Numbered from the stretch's first letter, positions 9,870 to 19,041 are shown. The stretch is 64,000 nucleotides of DNA from an uncultured Sphingomonadaceae bacterium (GCA_947494305.1 CANLUL010000001.1:558001-622000), one strand, 5' to 3'. A program made the numbers and translations. The notes: generated from the letters alone by a model not told the origin.

Positions 9870-10484
9870 ATGACCAAACGTACTGCGTCCAAGTATAAAC
9901 TCGATCGCCGCATGGGCGAAAATATTTGGGGTCGCCCCAAATCACCCGTCAATCGTCGTGACTATGGCCCAGGCCAACACGGTCAACGTCGTAAGGGTAA
10001 GCTATCCGACTATGGTATTCAGCTGCGAGCTAAGCAGAAGCTGAAAGGCTATTATGGCGATGTGACGGAAAAGCAATTCCGCCGCGCCTATAAAGAAGCC
10101 GCTGCTATGAAAGGCGATACCAGCCAAAACCTGATCGGCTTGCTAGAGCAACGTCTCGATATGGTTGTGTATCGTGCGAAATTCACACCTACTATCTTTG
10201 CTGCTCGTCAGCTCGTCAGCCACGGACATATCCGCGTGAACGGCGTAAAGTGCAACATTGCTTCTCGCAAAGTTGTTCCTGGCGACGAAATTTCACTCAG
10301 CGACAAAGCAAAAGAAATGCTGCTTGTGATTGAAGCACAAAGCCTTCCTGAGCGTGAAATTCCAGAATATGTAACGCCCGATGGTACGGACAAGGTAACC
10401 TATGTCCGTATCCCGACACTGGACGAAGTTCCTTATCCTGTCACAATGGAACCCAATCTGGTGGTCGAATTTTATTCGCGCTAA
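9870..10484 (+). CDS. rpsD: 30S ribosomal protein S4
   Basis: Primary 16S rRNA-binding protein of the small subunit body. The 204 residues show the classic S4 layout: basic N-terminus ([20 protein letters not shown]), then the S4 RNA-binding domain ([34 protein letters not shown]), and the closing VEFYSR. A good AGGAG lies 8 nt before the ATG. It stands alone, as usual in alphaproteobacteria, and is closed by a strong terminator. Confidence 0.98.
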   Translation: MTKRTASKYKLDRRMGENIWGRPKSPVNRRDYGPGQHGQRRKGKLSDYGIQLRAKQKLKGYYGDVTEKQFRRAYKEAAAMKGDTSQNLIGLLEQRLDMVVYRAKFTPTIFAARQLVSHGHIRVNGVKCNIASRKVVPGDEISLSDKAKEMLLVIEAQSLPEREIPEYVTPDGTDKVTYVRIPTLDEVPYPVTMEPNLVVEFYSR

Positions 10485-10508
10485 TTTGGTTCGCTACACT
10501 TTAAAAAC

Positions 10509-10534
10509 GGCGGCTCGATTGAGCCGCCCTTTTT
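10509..10534 (+). terminator. Rho-independent terminator of rpsD
   Basis: GGCGGCTC-gatt-GAGCCGCC forms a perfect 8-bp GC-rich stem with a 4-nt loop, followed by CTTTTT and preceded by an A-run. It starts about 25 bp after the rpsD stop codon. This is the clearest terminator in the window. Confidence 0.95.
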
Positions 10535-10600
10535 AGTGCCTCAAACAATATGGATAGTTTGATTGGTATCTAACCTGGCGCCGATTGATGCCTTGATAGT

Positions 10601-10629
10601 TTGGCATCCCTCTGTCAAATGGGTACAAA
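10601..10629 (+). promoter_or_regulatory. Putative sigma-70 promoter of the M28 peptidase gene
   Basis: TTGGCA (10601-10606), a 17-bp spacer and TACAAA (10624-10629), 28 bp before the start codon. An AGGA element precedes the ATG. Position, spacing and hexamers are all reasonable, and the upstream transcript is ended by the rpsD terminator. Confidence 0.5.
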
Positions 10630-10657
10630 TGAAACCAAGTTGGTATAGGATCGCTTT

Positions 10658-12334
10658 ATGAAGTTAAAAATGATCGCAGCTTTGACGCTGCCGGTGCTGC
10701 TTGTCTCTGCATGTAAGAAAGTTGATGAAGTCGACATCGCACTAGATATTCCAGAGGTCACTGCACCTGAGCTATCGGTTGATACGATGAAATCGATTAC
10801 CGAAGAGCTCTCTTCTGACGCCTACGAAGGTCGTGCTCCTGGCACCGCTGGTGAAGAGAAAACGCTAGCGCTGCTCACCAAGAAATTTGAAGAGGCAGGT
10901 TTGGAGCCGGGAAACGGAGATAGCTGGTTTCAGGATGTCCCTCTGGTTTCCATCGAGGCTAAAGACGTAACGCCGCTGAAAATCACCGGTGGCTCCGAAG
11001 AGCTGAGCTTTTCCTATGGCCCCGAAATGGTGGTCACCAGCTATCAGGAACAGGGTGCGATTGACGTAGCGGACAGTGATATGGTGTTTGTTGGCTATGG
11101 CGTAAATGCACCGGAACGCGGTTGGAATGACTATGAAGGCGTTGATGTTAAGGGGAAGACTGTTGTTATACTGGTCAACGATCCTGATTTCGGCACCGAA
11201 AGCCTAGAAGGCGATTTTGGTGGGAAGGCCATGACTTACTATGGCCGCTGGACATACAAATATGAAGAAGCCGCACGCCAGGGCGCCGCTGCGGCCTTGA
11301 TCGTTCATGATACCGCGCCGGCTGCTTATGGTTGGAACGTTGTTGAATCGTCATGGAGCGGGCCGCAGTTTTATGCGCAGTCTGCCAATGGCGGTTCTGA
11401 CCAGACCAAGGCAAATGGCTGGATCCAAAAAGATGTTGCGGCGAAAATTTTTACTGTCGCTGGACAAAATCTTGAAACGCAAATGGCTGCAGCTAAGGAA
11501 AAGGGTTTCAAAGCCATTGAGTTGGGAACCAAAGCGTCTGTGTCTTTCGGCAATACCATTAGTAAAATGGATTCGAAAAATGTTGTAGGCATGATCAAAG
11601 GCAAAACACGCCCGGATGAATATGTGCTCTACACAGCGCACTGGGATCATCTGGGTCATTGTAAACCTGCACCAGATGGAGACGATATTTGTAACGGTGC
11701 AGTCGATAATGCGACTGGAACGGCGGCTTTGGTAGCTTTGGCAGAAGCGCATACAAAGGCCGGCGCGCCGGATCGCTCGATTATCTTCCTTGCCGTAACA
11801 GCTGAAGAATCAGGACTTCTTGGTTCGAAATATTATGCTGAGAATCCAATCTATCCTCTCAACAAAACCGTTGGTGGCGTGAACATGGATGCTTTTGCAA
11901 TGGCCGGACCGGCCAACAATGTAGTCGTGGTCGGCAAAGGAAAGTCTCAATTAGACGCCTATTTGGAAGCAGCCTTGAAGAATGATGGACGTGTCGCTGA
12001 AGCTGAACCGACGCCGGAAAAGGGGTACTATTATCGTTCTGACCATTTCAGCTTCGCCAAGCAGGGCGTGCCAATGATCTACTTTGATGGCGGCGAAGAC
12101 CTTGTCGAAGGCGGACCGGAAGCGGGTGCAGCCGTATCAAAAGACTATGTCGAGAATCGCTATCATGGACCCAAAGACGAGTATGATCCGAATTGGAACT
12201 GGGACGGTGTTATGGGTGATCTGAAAGTCTACTATACCGTTGCTCGAATGCTGGCGATGACCGAGTCATGGCCCAATTGGAACGAGGGCGATGAATTCCG
12301 CGCCATTCGCGACAAGAGTTTGGCCGATAGCTGA
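10658..12334 (+). CDS. M28 family zinc peptidase, predicted lipoprotein
   Basis: Exported aminopeptidase-type metalloenzyme. A lipoprotein signal ends in LLVSAC (Cys about 19). A protease-associated-like insert occupies the middle, and the M28 core contains AHWDHLG, CNGAVDNATG, AVTAEESGLLGSKYY, NMDAF, RSDHFSF and NRYHGPKDEYD, covering the expected metal ligands (His, Asp, Glu, Asp, His). Two cysteines flank the first metal site (HLGHC and ICNGAVDN). At 558 residues it is in the range for this group. A paralogue lies at 22234. The natural substrate is unknown. Confidence 0.9.
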   Translation: MKLKMIAALTLPVLLVSACKKVDEVDIALDIPEVTAPELSVDTMKSITEELSSDAYEGRAPGTAGEEKTLALLTKKFEEAGLEPGNGDSWFQDVPLVSIEAKDVTPLKITGGSEELSFSYGPEMVVTSYQEQGAIDVADSDMVFVGYGVNAPERGWNDYEGVDVKGKTVVILVNDPDFGTESLEGDFGGKAMTYYGRWTYKYEEAARQGAAAALIVHDTAPAAYGWNVVESSWSGPQFYAQSANGGSDQTKANGWIQKDVAAKIFTVAGQNLETQMAAAKEKGFKAIELGTKASVSFGNTISKMDSKNVVGMIKGKTRPDEYVLYTAHWDHLGHCKPAPDGDDICNGAVDNATGTAALVALAEAHTKAGAPDRSIIFLAVTAEESGLLGSKYYAENPIYPLNKTVGGVNMDAFAMAGPANNVVVVGKGKSQLDAYLEAALKNDGRVAEAEPTPEKGYYYRSDHFSFAKQGVPMIYFDGGEDLVEGGPEAGAAVSKDYVENRYHGPKDEYDPNWNWDGVMGDLKVYYTVARMLAMTESWPNWNEGDEFRAIRDKSLADS

Positions 12335-12355
12335 ATCTAAATACCAGACCGCGAT

Positions 12356-13342
12356 ATGAGGTGGCCCGCTGAATGGGAGCCGCATGAAGCGGTCTGGATT
12401 GGTTTTCCTGGTGACCCTGCCGAATGGCCCGTTGAACTGGAAGCAGCGCAGCAGGAAGTTGCTGCCTTCGCCAATACTGTAAGTGATCATGGGGCAGGGG
12501 AACAGGTTTTACTTGTTTGCAGATCTCAGGCCGATGCTTCGGTTGCACGAGTGTTGGTAGAATCGTCGGTTGATGTAATCGTTCATGCGTTCGGCGACAT
12601 TTGGTTGCGCGATACGGGGCCGATCGTCACCGTTAGCGAAAATGAATTAGTAGCAAATCTATTTCAGTTTAACGGCTGGGGTAACAAGTTTAATATGCTC
12701 GGTGATCAGGATATTGGATTGCGGTTGTCCCAGCAACGTGACCTCCAGACGCAATTGCATGATTGGGTGCTGGAAGGCGGTGCAATTGAGGGTGACGGTT
12801 CTGATTGGTTGCTAACTACTGAACAATGTGTGCTTAATGACAATCGCAATAAGGTAATGGACAAAGTTCAATTCGAGCAGGCTTTGAATGCAGCATTTGG
12901 TTGCTCAAAATTCTGCTGGCTTGGCAAAGGATTAGTGAATGACCATACGGATGGGCATGTTGATAATCTGGCGCGTTTTGTGACTGCCGAAACCATCGCA
13001 ATTCCGATTTCCGATCAGGCAGACGACCCCAACGGCGAGATATTTGAGGATGCTGTATCTCATGCGGAACAGGTGGGTTTGAAGGTTGTGCGACTTCCCT
13101 CTGTTGGAAAATATCTGTTAGATGCACAGATTGCACCGGCTTCCTACATGAATTTTTACATTGGCAATGGGGTCGTTGTCGTGCCCCAATATGAGGCTTC
13201 CAATGATTCCATCGCTTTGGAAAAATTCCGAAAAATATTTCCAGACCGAAAAGTAGTTGGGCTCCCGTCCAAGGCACTTTTGCGCGGGGGAGGGAGCTTC
13301 CATTGCATATCCCAACATATCCCGGCAATTTGGCCAGCGTAA
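12356..13342 (+). CDS. aguA: Agmatine deiminase
   Basis: Hydrolyses agmatine to N-carbamoylputrescine and ammonia, first step of the agmatine route to putrescine. The peptidyl-arginine deiminase fold is evident: MRWPAEWEPHEAVWIGFP at the start, DIWLRDTGPIV, LEGGAIEGDG, a DGHVDN motif, and the catalytic GGGSFHCISQH with Cys about 317. 328 residues is usual. It starts 22 bp after the M28 gene. The next pathway gene, aguB, lies about 3.5 kb downstream rather than adjacent. Confidence 0.93.
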   Translation: MRWPAEWEPHEAVWIGFPGDPAEWPVELEAAQQEVAAFANTVSDHGAGEQVLLVCRSQADASVARVLVESSVDVIVHAFGDIWLRDTGPIVTVSENELVANLFQFNGWGNKFNMLGDQDIGLRLSQQRDLQTQLHDWVLEGGAIEGDGSDWLLTTEQCVLNDNRNKVMDKVQFEQALNAAFGCSKFCWLGKGLVNDHTDGHVDNLARFVTAETIAIPISDQADDPNGEIFEDAVSHAEQVGLKVVRLPSVGKYLLDAQIAPASYMNFYIGNGVVVVPQYEASNDSIALEKFRKIFPDRKVVGLPSKALLRGGGSFHCISQHIPAIWPA

Positions 13343-13421
13343 CTTTTTGGGGTTTTCGAACGAAATTGATTGCGAGGAGCTTGCCATTCTTAATTAGCAA
13401 GACAGAAAGGGATTTTAATTG

Positions 13422-14942
13422 ATGACTAGTGGTATTTTGAGTGTCCTAAGCACACTCACCTATGTCCTTGTCTTTGTTCTGGGGCTTATTTTAGCGGGCT
13501 TGATCATTGTATTCATTATTGATGTTACCCAAAAACAAGACGCGGTTCGCCGAAACTATCCGGTCATCGGTCGGTTCCGTCATATCTTTTCCGAACTGGG
13601 AGAGTTTTTCCGTCAATATTTCTTTGCGATGGATCGCGAAGAAATGCCCTTTAATCGAGCCGAGCGAGACTGGGTTTCGCGCGCAACAAAGGGAAAAGGA
13701 AACACCATCGCTTTCGGCTCGACCAAGAACCTAGACTCGGCCGGTACACCAATTTTTGTAAATTGCCCGTTTCCGACTTTGGACACGGATGCGGCTGAGA
13801 CAACGAGTTGCGAGATTGGCCCATATTGCGAAAAGCCCTTTGCCTCTCGCTCGTTATTCAACATTTCTGCGATGAGTTTCGGCGCTTTGTCAGTGCCAGC
13901 GGTTCGAGCGCTTTCTCATGGAGCAAAAATGGCTGGTTGCTGGATGAATACAGGCGAGGGTGGGCTGTCACCCTATCATCTGGAGGGTGGCTGTGACATT
14001 GTCTTCCAAATTGGGACCGCTAAATATGGTGTGCGCGATGAACACGGTAAACTCAGTGATGATAAACTGCGGGAGGTCGCCGCGCATGAGCAGGTTCGGA
14101 TGTTCGAAATCAAACTTTCGCAAGGCGCTAAGCCAGGCAAGGGAGGGATATTACCAGCCGAGAAAGTGAATGACACCATTGCCCAAATTCGCGGTATTCC
14201 TGAGGGCGAAGCGAGTATCTCGCCCAATCGTCATCCAGAGATTAACAGCGTTGAAGAGATGCTTGATTTTATTGAACGTGTGCGCCGGGCAACGGGCAAG
14301 CCGGTTGGTATAAAGTCGGTTGTCGGTGCATATGGTTGGTTGGAACTGTTATGCAAAGCAATCCACAAGCGGGGTATTGAGAGTGCACCAGATTTCTTCA
14401 CTTTGGATGGCGGTGATGGCGGGACCGGTGCGGCGCCGATGCCGCTTATGGACAATGTGGGTCTGAAACTGAAAGAGAGTTTGCCCATGCTCTCTGATAT
14501 TCTCCACAAATATGGATTGCGCGATCGGGTTAAGATTATTGCTTCGGGCAAGCGGATTACACCGGCTGAAGTTGCTTGGGCAATTTGTGCTGGCGCAGAT
14601 TTTGTGAACAGTGCGCGCGGTTTCATGTTCTCACTTGGTTGTATTCAATCGCTAAAGTGTAACAAGAACACCTGCCCTACCGGTATCACGACCCATGATC
14701 CGCGCCTACAACGTGGTCTGGACCCGGAAGATAAGAAAGTGAAAGTTGCCAACTACTGCAAAAATATGGTCCACGAGGTTGAAGTGATTGCACATAGTTG
14801 CGGTGTGGATGAACCGCGTCAATTGGGCCGGAAACATGTCCGTATTGTTCAAGATACCGGTAAGTCCATTGCATTGGATGAGTTGTATCCACGCCCCGAT
14901 ATCTTGTCGCAATACATGCCCTCTATGGCGACTACCCAATGA
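13422..14942 (+). CDS. Membrane-anchored FMN-binding glutamate synthase family protein
   Basis: Resembles the FMN/synthase domain of glutamate synthase without the glutaminase or NADPH parts. One N-terminal membrane helix (about residues 9-32) is followed by the GltB-like barrel with FNISAMSFGALS, GEGGLSPYHLEGG, KPGKGG, TLDGGDGGTGAAP and a cysteine cluster CNKNTCPTGITTHDP. Members of this stand-alone group are frequently annotated as glutamate synthase, but without partner subunits the true reaction is uncertain. ATG 13422 is preferred over the overlapping TTG 13419. It sits between the two agu genes. Confidence 0.88.
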   Translation: MTSGILSVLSTLTYVLVFVLGLILAGLIIVFIIDVTQKQDAVRRNYPVIGRFRHIFSELGEFFRQYFFAMDREEMPFNRAERDWVSRATKGKGNTIAFGSTKNLDSAGTPIFVNCPFPTLDTDAAETTSCEIGPYCEKPFASRSLFNISAMSFGALSVPAVRALSHGAKMAGCWMNTGEGGLSPYHLEGGCDIVFQIGTAKYGVRDEHGKLSDDKLREVAAHEQVRMFEIKLSQGAKPGKGGILPAEKVNDTIAQIRGIPEGEASISPNRHPEINSVEEMLDFIERVRRATGKPVGIKSVVGAYGWLELLCKAIHKRGIESAPDFFTLDGGDGGTGAAPMPLMDNVGLKLKESLPMLSDILHKYGLRDRVKIIASGKRITPAEVAWAICAGADFVNSARGFMFSLGCIQSLKCNKNTCPTGITTHDPRLQRGLDPEDKKVKVANYCKNMVHEVEVIAHSCGVDEPRQLGRKHVRIVQDTGKSIALDELYPRPDILSQYMPSMATTQ

Positions 14943-15013
14943 AACATATTGTATGATGGGAAGGGAAGGCTATGCCTATCAATATGATCGAAATCTGGAC
15001 TGAGAGGATGATA

Positions 15014-15865
15014 ATGAAAAAACTTCTGTTAGCTAGTGCGGCGCTAGCGATGACTTGCACCAGTGGGCTTGCTCTCGCTGAACATCATCAAAAAGGTGGC
15101 ATGGAGCATAAAAACGAAGCGTTACATTCAGTTTTGATGCATGAGCGTCGCACTGGTGATAAAGCGCGCGATAAATATCGCAACCCCGGTAAAACGATTG
15201 CCTTTTTTGGTGTAAAACCGACAGATACAGTCGTAGAATATGTGCCTGGTGGTGGATGGTATTCCCGTGTTTTGGCACCCTATGTTGCATCGGAAGGCAA
15301 ATTCGTTGGCCTAACATTCGCCCCTGACCCTCTGCCATTTGGTGATGAGGCAAAAGAACGTATTCGTGGGTTTCCTGAGAAATTCCCAACCGATGTTGCC
15401 GAATGGACCGGTATGCCGTCCGCACAATTTTCAGCCTACACCTCTGATAACGTGTCGGAAGAGCTCAACGGAACCGCTGATTTCGTAATCATTCCCCGGA
15501 TGATGCATAACCTTATGCGTTGGAACATCGCGGATAGTGAAATTAAGGTGATGCGCAATATGCTGAAAGAAGGCGGTATGCTGGGGGTCATTCAACATCG
15601 TGCGAAAGATGGCACGCCTTTCAGTTACGCCGATGGAAATAAAGGTTATTTGCGCACCGATACGGTCGTTAAATTTATCGAATCGCAGGGCTTTGAACTG
15701 ATTAAGCAGTCTGAGGTAAATGCAAATCCAAAGGATACAGCCGACTATGAAGGTGGGGTTTGGACACTGCCTCCGCGTTTTGGAAAGGGTGATGCCGATA
15801 AAGCCAAGTATACCGAAATTGGCGAATCTGACCGGATGACGTTGTTGTTTAAAAAACTTCCGTAA
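15014..15865 (+). CDS. Exported class I methyltransferase-like protein, paralogue 1
   Basis: A cleavable signal peptide (MKKLLLASAALAMTCTSGLALA) precedes a Rossmann-type methyltransferase-like domain with a glycine-rich motif I (VVEYVPGGGWYSRVL). The family probably corresponds to the 'predicted methyltransferase' group COG4798; this is from memory, not a search. Its substrate is unknown and SAM is not normally available in the periplasm, so activity is uncertain. ATG 15014 is chosen because GAGAGG lies 6 nt upstream and it begins a good signal peptide; the track start is 42 bp earlier. It is a tandem duplicate of the next gene, 96 bp away. Confidence 0.8.
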   Translation: MKKLLLASAALAMTCTSGLALAEHHQKGGMEHKNEALHSVLMHERRTGDKARDKYRNPGKTIAFFGVKPTDTVVEYVPGGGWYSRVLAPYVASEGKFVGLTFAPDPLPFGDEAKERIRGFPEKFPTDVAEWTGMPSAQFSAYTSDNVSEELNGTADFVIIPRMMHNLMRWNIADSEIKVMRNMLKEGGMLGVIQHRAKDGTPFSYADGNKGYLRTDTVVKFIESQGFELIKQSEVNANPKDTADYEGGVWTLPPRFGKGDADKAKYTEIGESDRMTLLFKKLP

Positions 15866-15961
15866 ACCCATGTTAGGTGTTGACGATATCCGATGTCGTG
15901 TCCCCGTGATTTGGTTTTCGGCAGCCATAGATTTCCCAAAAAATAGAAGAGGACAAAATTG

Positions 15962-16816
15962 ATGCGAAAGTTACTGTTGACCACTGCTGGTTTGGCATTG
16001 CTGGGAGCGAGCGCGCCAGCGTTGGCGAACAATCATGCAAAAGATGCTGCAGAGATGAAAGACGCTAGTTTGAGTGCTGTTTTGGCAGATGAAAGACGTG
16101 CTGATGAAAAAACGCGTGATAAGTATCGTAATCCAGCAGAGACGCTTGCTTTTTTTGGCATAAAGCCAGATCAAACGGTGGTGGAATATGGTCCTGGCGG
16201 TGGATGGTATACGCGGGTTCTATTACCCTATTTAGCACCCTCCGGAAAATATGTTGCGGTGGGGCCGGACTCTGCGGCCACGAACTTTTCGACGCGTGCA
16301 CGGGAAGGGCGATCTAAAAGTTGGCCCGAACGCTTTCCAGACACTGCTTCTAAGTGGACCGGAGTGGATGCCAAGAAGATCACTGCCTTTGAAAGCGATG
16401 AATTTCCGGATGACATGAAGGGCAAGGTTGATCGCATTGTGATATTCCGCTCTCTGCACGGTATGATGAATCGGGCCAATGCGGACTCAGAATTGCGAAA
16501 CTTGCGGGCGATGTTGAAGGATGACGGAATGGTCGGCATTGTTCAACACCGCGCAGAAGTGGACGCGCCATTTGAAATGTCGAAAGGCACCAAAGGCTAT
16601 TTGAAACAGGACAACGTCGTTGCCCTATTCAAAATCGCTGGTTTTGAGCTGGTATCCTCGTCGGAAATCAATGCAAACCCAAAAGACACCAGGGATTATG
16701 AGGGCGGCGTTTGGACGCTTCCTCCAATTCTACGCAAGGGTGATGACGACCGGGCGAAATATCAGGCGATCGGTGAGTCTGATCGGATGACTTTGTTGTT
16801 CAAGAAACTGAACTAA
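15962..16816 (+). CDS. Exported class I methyltransferase-like protein, paralogue 2
   Basis: Clear paralogue of the preceding gene: same layout, signal peptide (MRKLLLTTAGLALLGASAPALA), shared blocks ERR...RDKYRNP, VVEYGPGGGWYTRVL, NANPKDT.DYEGGVWTLPP and GESDRMTLLFKKL. The middle (residues about 95-160) differs most, which suggests different substrates. ATG 15962 is preferred to TTG 15959, with AAGAGG upstream. It is followed 18 bp later by aguB, so both paralogues may be co-transcribed with polyamine genes. Function not established. Confidence 0.8.
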   Translation: MRKLLLTTAGLALLGASAPALANNHAKDAAEMKDASLSAVLADERRADEKTRDKYRNPAETLAFFGIKPDQTVVEYGPGGGWYTRVLLPYLAPSGKYVAVGPDSAATNFSTRAREGRSKSWPERFPDTASKWTGVDAKKITAFESDEFPDDMKGKVDRIVIFRSLHGMMNRANADSELRNLRAMLKDDGMVGIVQHRAEVDAPFEMSKGTKGYLKQDNVVALFKIAGFELVSSSEINANPKDTRDYEGGVWTLPPILRKGDDDRAKYQAIGESDRMTLLFKKLN

Positions 16817-16834
16817 AACGCTATCAGGGCCGCT

Positions 16835-17683
16835 ATGACTGAAATTAGCGTAGCGGCCTTGCAGCTGCCCTTGGGCGGCGATGAAAAATCCAATGTCGAT
16901 GCAGTCAGCGATCATGTTGCTGAGGCCGCGGAGCAGGGCGCACAGATCATTTTGCCGCCTGAGCTTTTTGCTGGACCATATTTTTGCAAAACCGAAGATG
17001 AAGCTTTGTTTGCATTAGCCAAACCGTTGGCAGACAGTTTGCCGGTCGCCGCTATGCAAAAACTCGCAACATCACTAGGGGTAGCCATCCCTGCCAGCTT
17101 CTTCGAACGCGATGGCAATCACTATTATAACAGTGTGGCGATGATCGACGCTGACGGCGAAATCATGGGTGTCTATCGCAAGAGTCATATTCCCGATGGT
17201 CCAGGCTATGAAGAGAAATTCTATTTCCGCCCCGGCAACAGCGGCTTTAAGATCTGGGAAGTTTTTGGGACCAAAATCGGTGTCGGGATATGCTGGGACC
17301 AATGGTACCCGGAAAGCGCACGCGCGATGGCGCTAATGGGAGCAGAACTACTATTTTATCCAACCGCGATCGGCTCTGAACCCTATGACGAAGAACTGGA
17401 CACCAGCCGAATGTGGCGGCGAGCAATGCAGGGCCATGCAGTGAGCAATTGTATGCCTGTTATCGCCAGTAATCGCACCGGCAAGGAAGACGGTCAAAAT
17501 TTTTACGGGCACAGTTTCATCGCCAATGAATGGGGTGATCTGGTTTTCGAATATGGGGCGGATGAAACCGGAATATTGGTTGCGAGTTTTGATCTGGAAA
17601 AAGCGCGCAAGCACCGTGCTGGCATGGGCTTCTTTCGCGATCGTCGACCCGAATTATATCACCGCCTTACCGAGGATAGTTAA
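16835..17683 (+). CDS. aguB: N-carbamoylputrescine amidase
   Basis: Nitrilase-superfamily enzyme that hydrolyses N-carbamoylputrescine to putrescine, CO2 and ammonia. The catalytic triad is visible: Glu about 43 in LPPELFAG, Lys about 116 in YRKSHIPDGPGYEEKFYF, and Cys about 153 in GVGICWDQWYPE. The segment after the Lys is typical of AguB rather than other nitrilases. 282 residues is the usual size. Together with aguA in the same direction this completes agmatine to putrescine. Confidence 0.93.
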   Translation: MTEISVAALQLPLGGDEKSNVDAVSDHVAEAAEQGAQIILPPELFAGPYFCKTEDEALFALAKPLADSLPVAAMQKLATSLGVAIPASFFERDGNHYYNSVAMIDADGEIMGVYRKSHIPDGPGYEEKFYFRPGNSGFKIWEVFGTKIGVGICWDQWYPESARAMALMGAELLFYPTAIGSEPYDEELDTSRMWRRAMQGHAVSNCMPVIASNRTGKEDGQNFYGHSFIANEWGDLVFEYGADETGILVASFDLEKARKHRAGMGFFRDRRPELYHRLTEDS

Positions 17684-17724
17684 CTTTCTGGACCATTTCT
17701 GCCGTTTTGCGATATAAGGGAATC

Positions 17725-18381
17725 ATGAAGAATCGGCGGTTAAGCATGTTGAACAAATCTTTCACCAAAAGCTGGATGGTTTTTCCGGCAATTTTGGCCA
17801 TGTTTGTAATGCCTTCCACATCTTTGGCTCAGACCAATTTTATCGTGGAACATGCGCCTGCTGTTGATGTTCCAGCTAAGCCCAAGCCGAAAAAGAAACG
17901 CGCGCGTTATGCCCGATCCGATTTTGCCGTCCGCCATTTTGTCCAATTGGATCGTCCACTTCGATTTGGTGAACATTTCTGGGATGAAGACTACGTAAGA
18001 AACAATGGCTTGCGCGGTCGTGCTCAGATCGTGGTCGACCTGGAAGCAGAGCAACTCTATGTATACCGTGCGGGTGTTGAAATTGCTCGCACCAAAATCA
18101 CCCGCGGTTGGGAGCAATATGAAACGCCGACGGGTGTGTTCCCGATCCTGGAAAAAGATGCCGACCATTACAGCAGCACTTATGATAACGCGCCGATGCC
18201 TTATAATTTGCGCCTGACCTGGCCGGGTATTGCCATTCATGGAGCAGAAGTGGACGATATATCGGCAACTCATGGCTGTATTGGGGTGCCGCTGGAATTT
18301 GCTCGCAAGCTGTTTTCCACTGTACAGGTTGGGTACAAAGTGCTGATCACTCGCAATTGGCAACCGGGTATTTACGGTTAG
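17725..18381 (+). CDS. L,D-transpeptidase family protein (YkuD domain), exported
   Basis: Predicted peptidoglycan cross-linking or protein-attachment enzyme. A basic N-terminus and signal peptide (ending near STSLAQ) are followed by a lysine/proline-rich linker and a YkuD domain. The catalytic region reads IHGAEVDD...THGCIGVP, with Cys about 185 and its preceding His. The usual Arg two residues after Cys is Gly. ATG 17725 has AAGGG just upstream and is used instead of the track start. A relative with the same GCIGVP block is at 47840. Confidence 0.85.
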   Translation: MKNRRLSMLNKSFTKSWMVFPAILAMFVMPSTSLAQTNFIVEHAPAVDVPAKPKPKKKRARYARSDFAVRHFVQLDRPLRFGEHFWDEDYVRNNGLRGRAQIVVDLEAEQLYVYRAGVEIARTKITRGWEQYETPTGVFPILEKDADHYSSTYDNAPMPYNLRLTWPGIAIHGAEVDDISATHGCIGVPLEFARKLFSTVQVGYKVLITRNWQPGIYG

Positions 18382-18393
18382 AATTCGATTGGT

Positions 18394-19041
18394 CTAATAC
18401 TTGCTGGCTGCTCGAAAAACTTCTTCAAACATCTCCACCGTCAAGCGCTTCGTATTCATATTATAGCGGCTGCAGTGATAGCTATCGATAAGAACGCGAT
18501 CACCGGATAGCGGGTGCGCTGCGCCATGCGCGAATTGATTGTCGGCCAATCTTAGGTCTTCCATACGGATTAGACTATCATGCGCTATCTTTCCTAATGC
18601 CAAAACCACCCTTAGATTTGGCAGACTGTGTAGCGGCTTCTTCAAATATTTCCGGCAGTTGGTAATTTCCGAGCCATTCGGTTTGTTCTCTGGCGGAAGG
18701 CATTTAACGGCATTGAGAATGATTGCTCCTTCAAGTGTCACGCCATCGCCAGGATGGTTTTGAAATTCGCCTTTAAGAAATCCAAACTTTGACAGCGTCG
18801 CAAACAGTGTCTGTCCTGATGCATCGCCGGTAAATGGTCGACCGGTTCGGTTCGCACCCTCTTTCCCGGGTGCGAGGCCAACGATGGCGAGCCACGCGTC
18901 CGGATCACCAAAAGCGGGAACAGGCGCGTTCCACCAATTGGGGTGTGACTTTTTTAAGGATCTGCGGAGTTCAACCAGTCTCGGACATTGTCGGCATCCC
19001 AGAGGCGCTTCGGCAAAAGAAAGGGGGCTATGATCGCTCAT
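18394..19041 (-). CDS. Uracil-DNA glycosylase, family 5 (UdgB-like)
   Basis: Removes uracil and other deaminated bases from DNA. The N-terminal cysteine motif CRQCPRLV suggests the 4Fe-4S cluster of families 4/5, and the block GLAPGKEGANRTGRPFTGDASG is characteristic of family 5. A second motif region NAVKCLPPENKPN and a C-terminal SYHCSRYN follow. 215 residues is typical. It converges on the L,D-transpeptidase with a 12-bp gap. Confidence 0.88.
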   Translation of the reverse strand: MSDHSPLSFAEAPLGCRQCPRLVELRRSLKKSHPNWWNAPVPAFGDPDAWLAIVGLAPGKEGANRTGRPFTGDASGQTLFATLSKFGFLKGEFQNHPGDGVTLEGAIILNAVKCLPPENKPNGSEITNCRKYLKKPLHSLPNLRVVLALGKIAHDSLIRMEDLRLADNQFAHGAAHPLSGDRVLIDSYHCSRYNMNTKRLTVEMFEEVFRAASKY

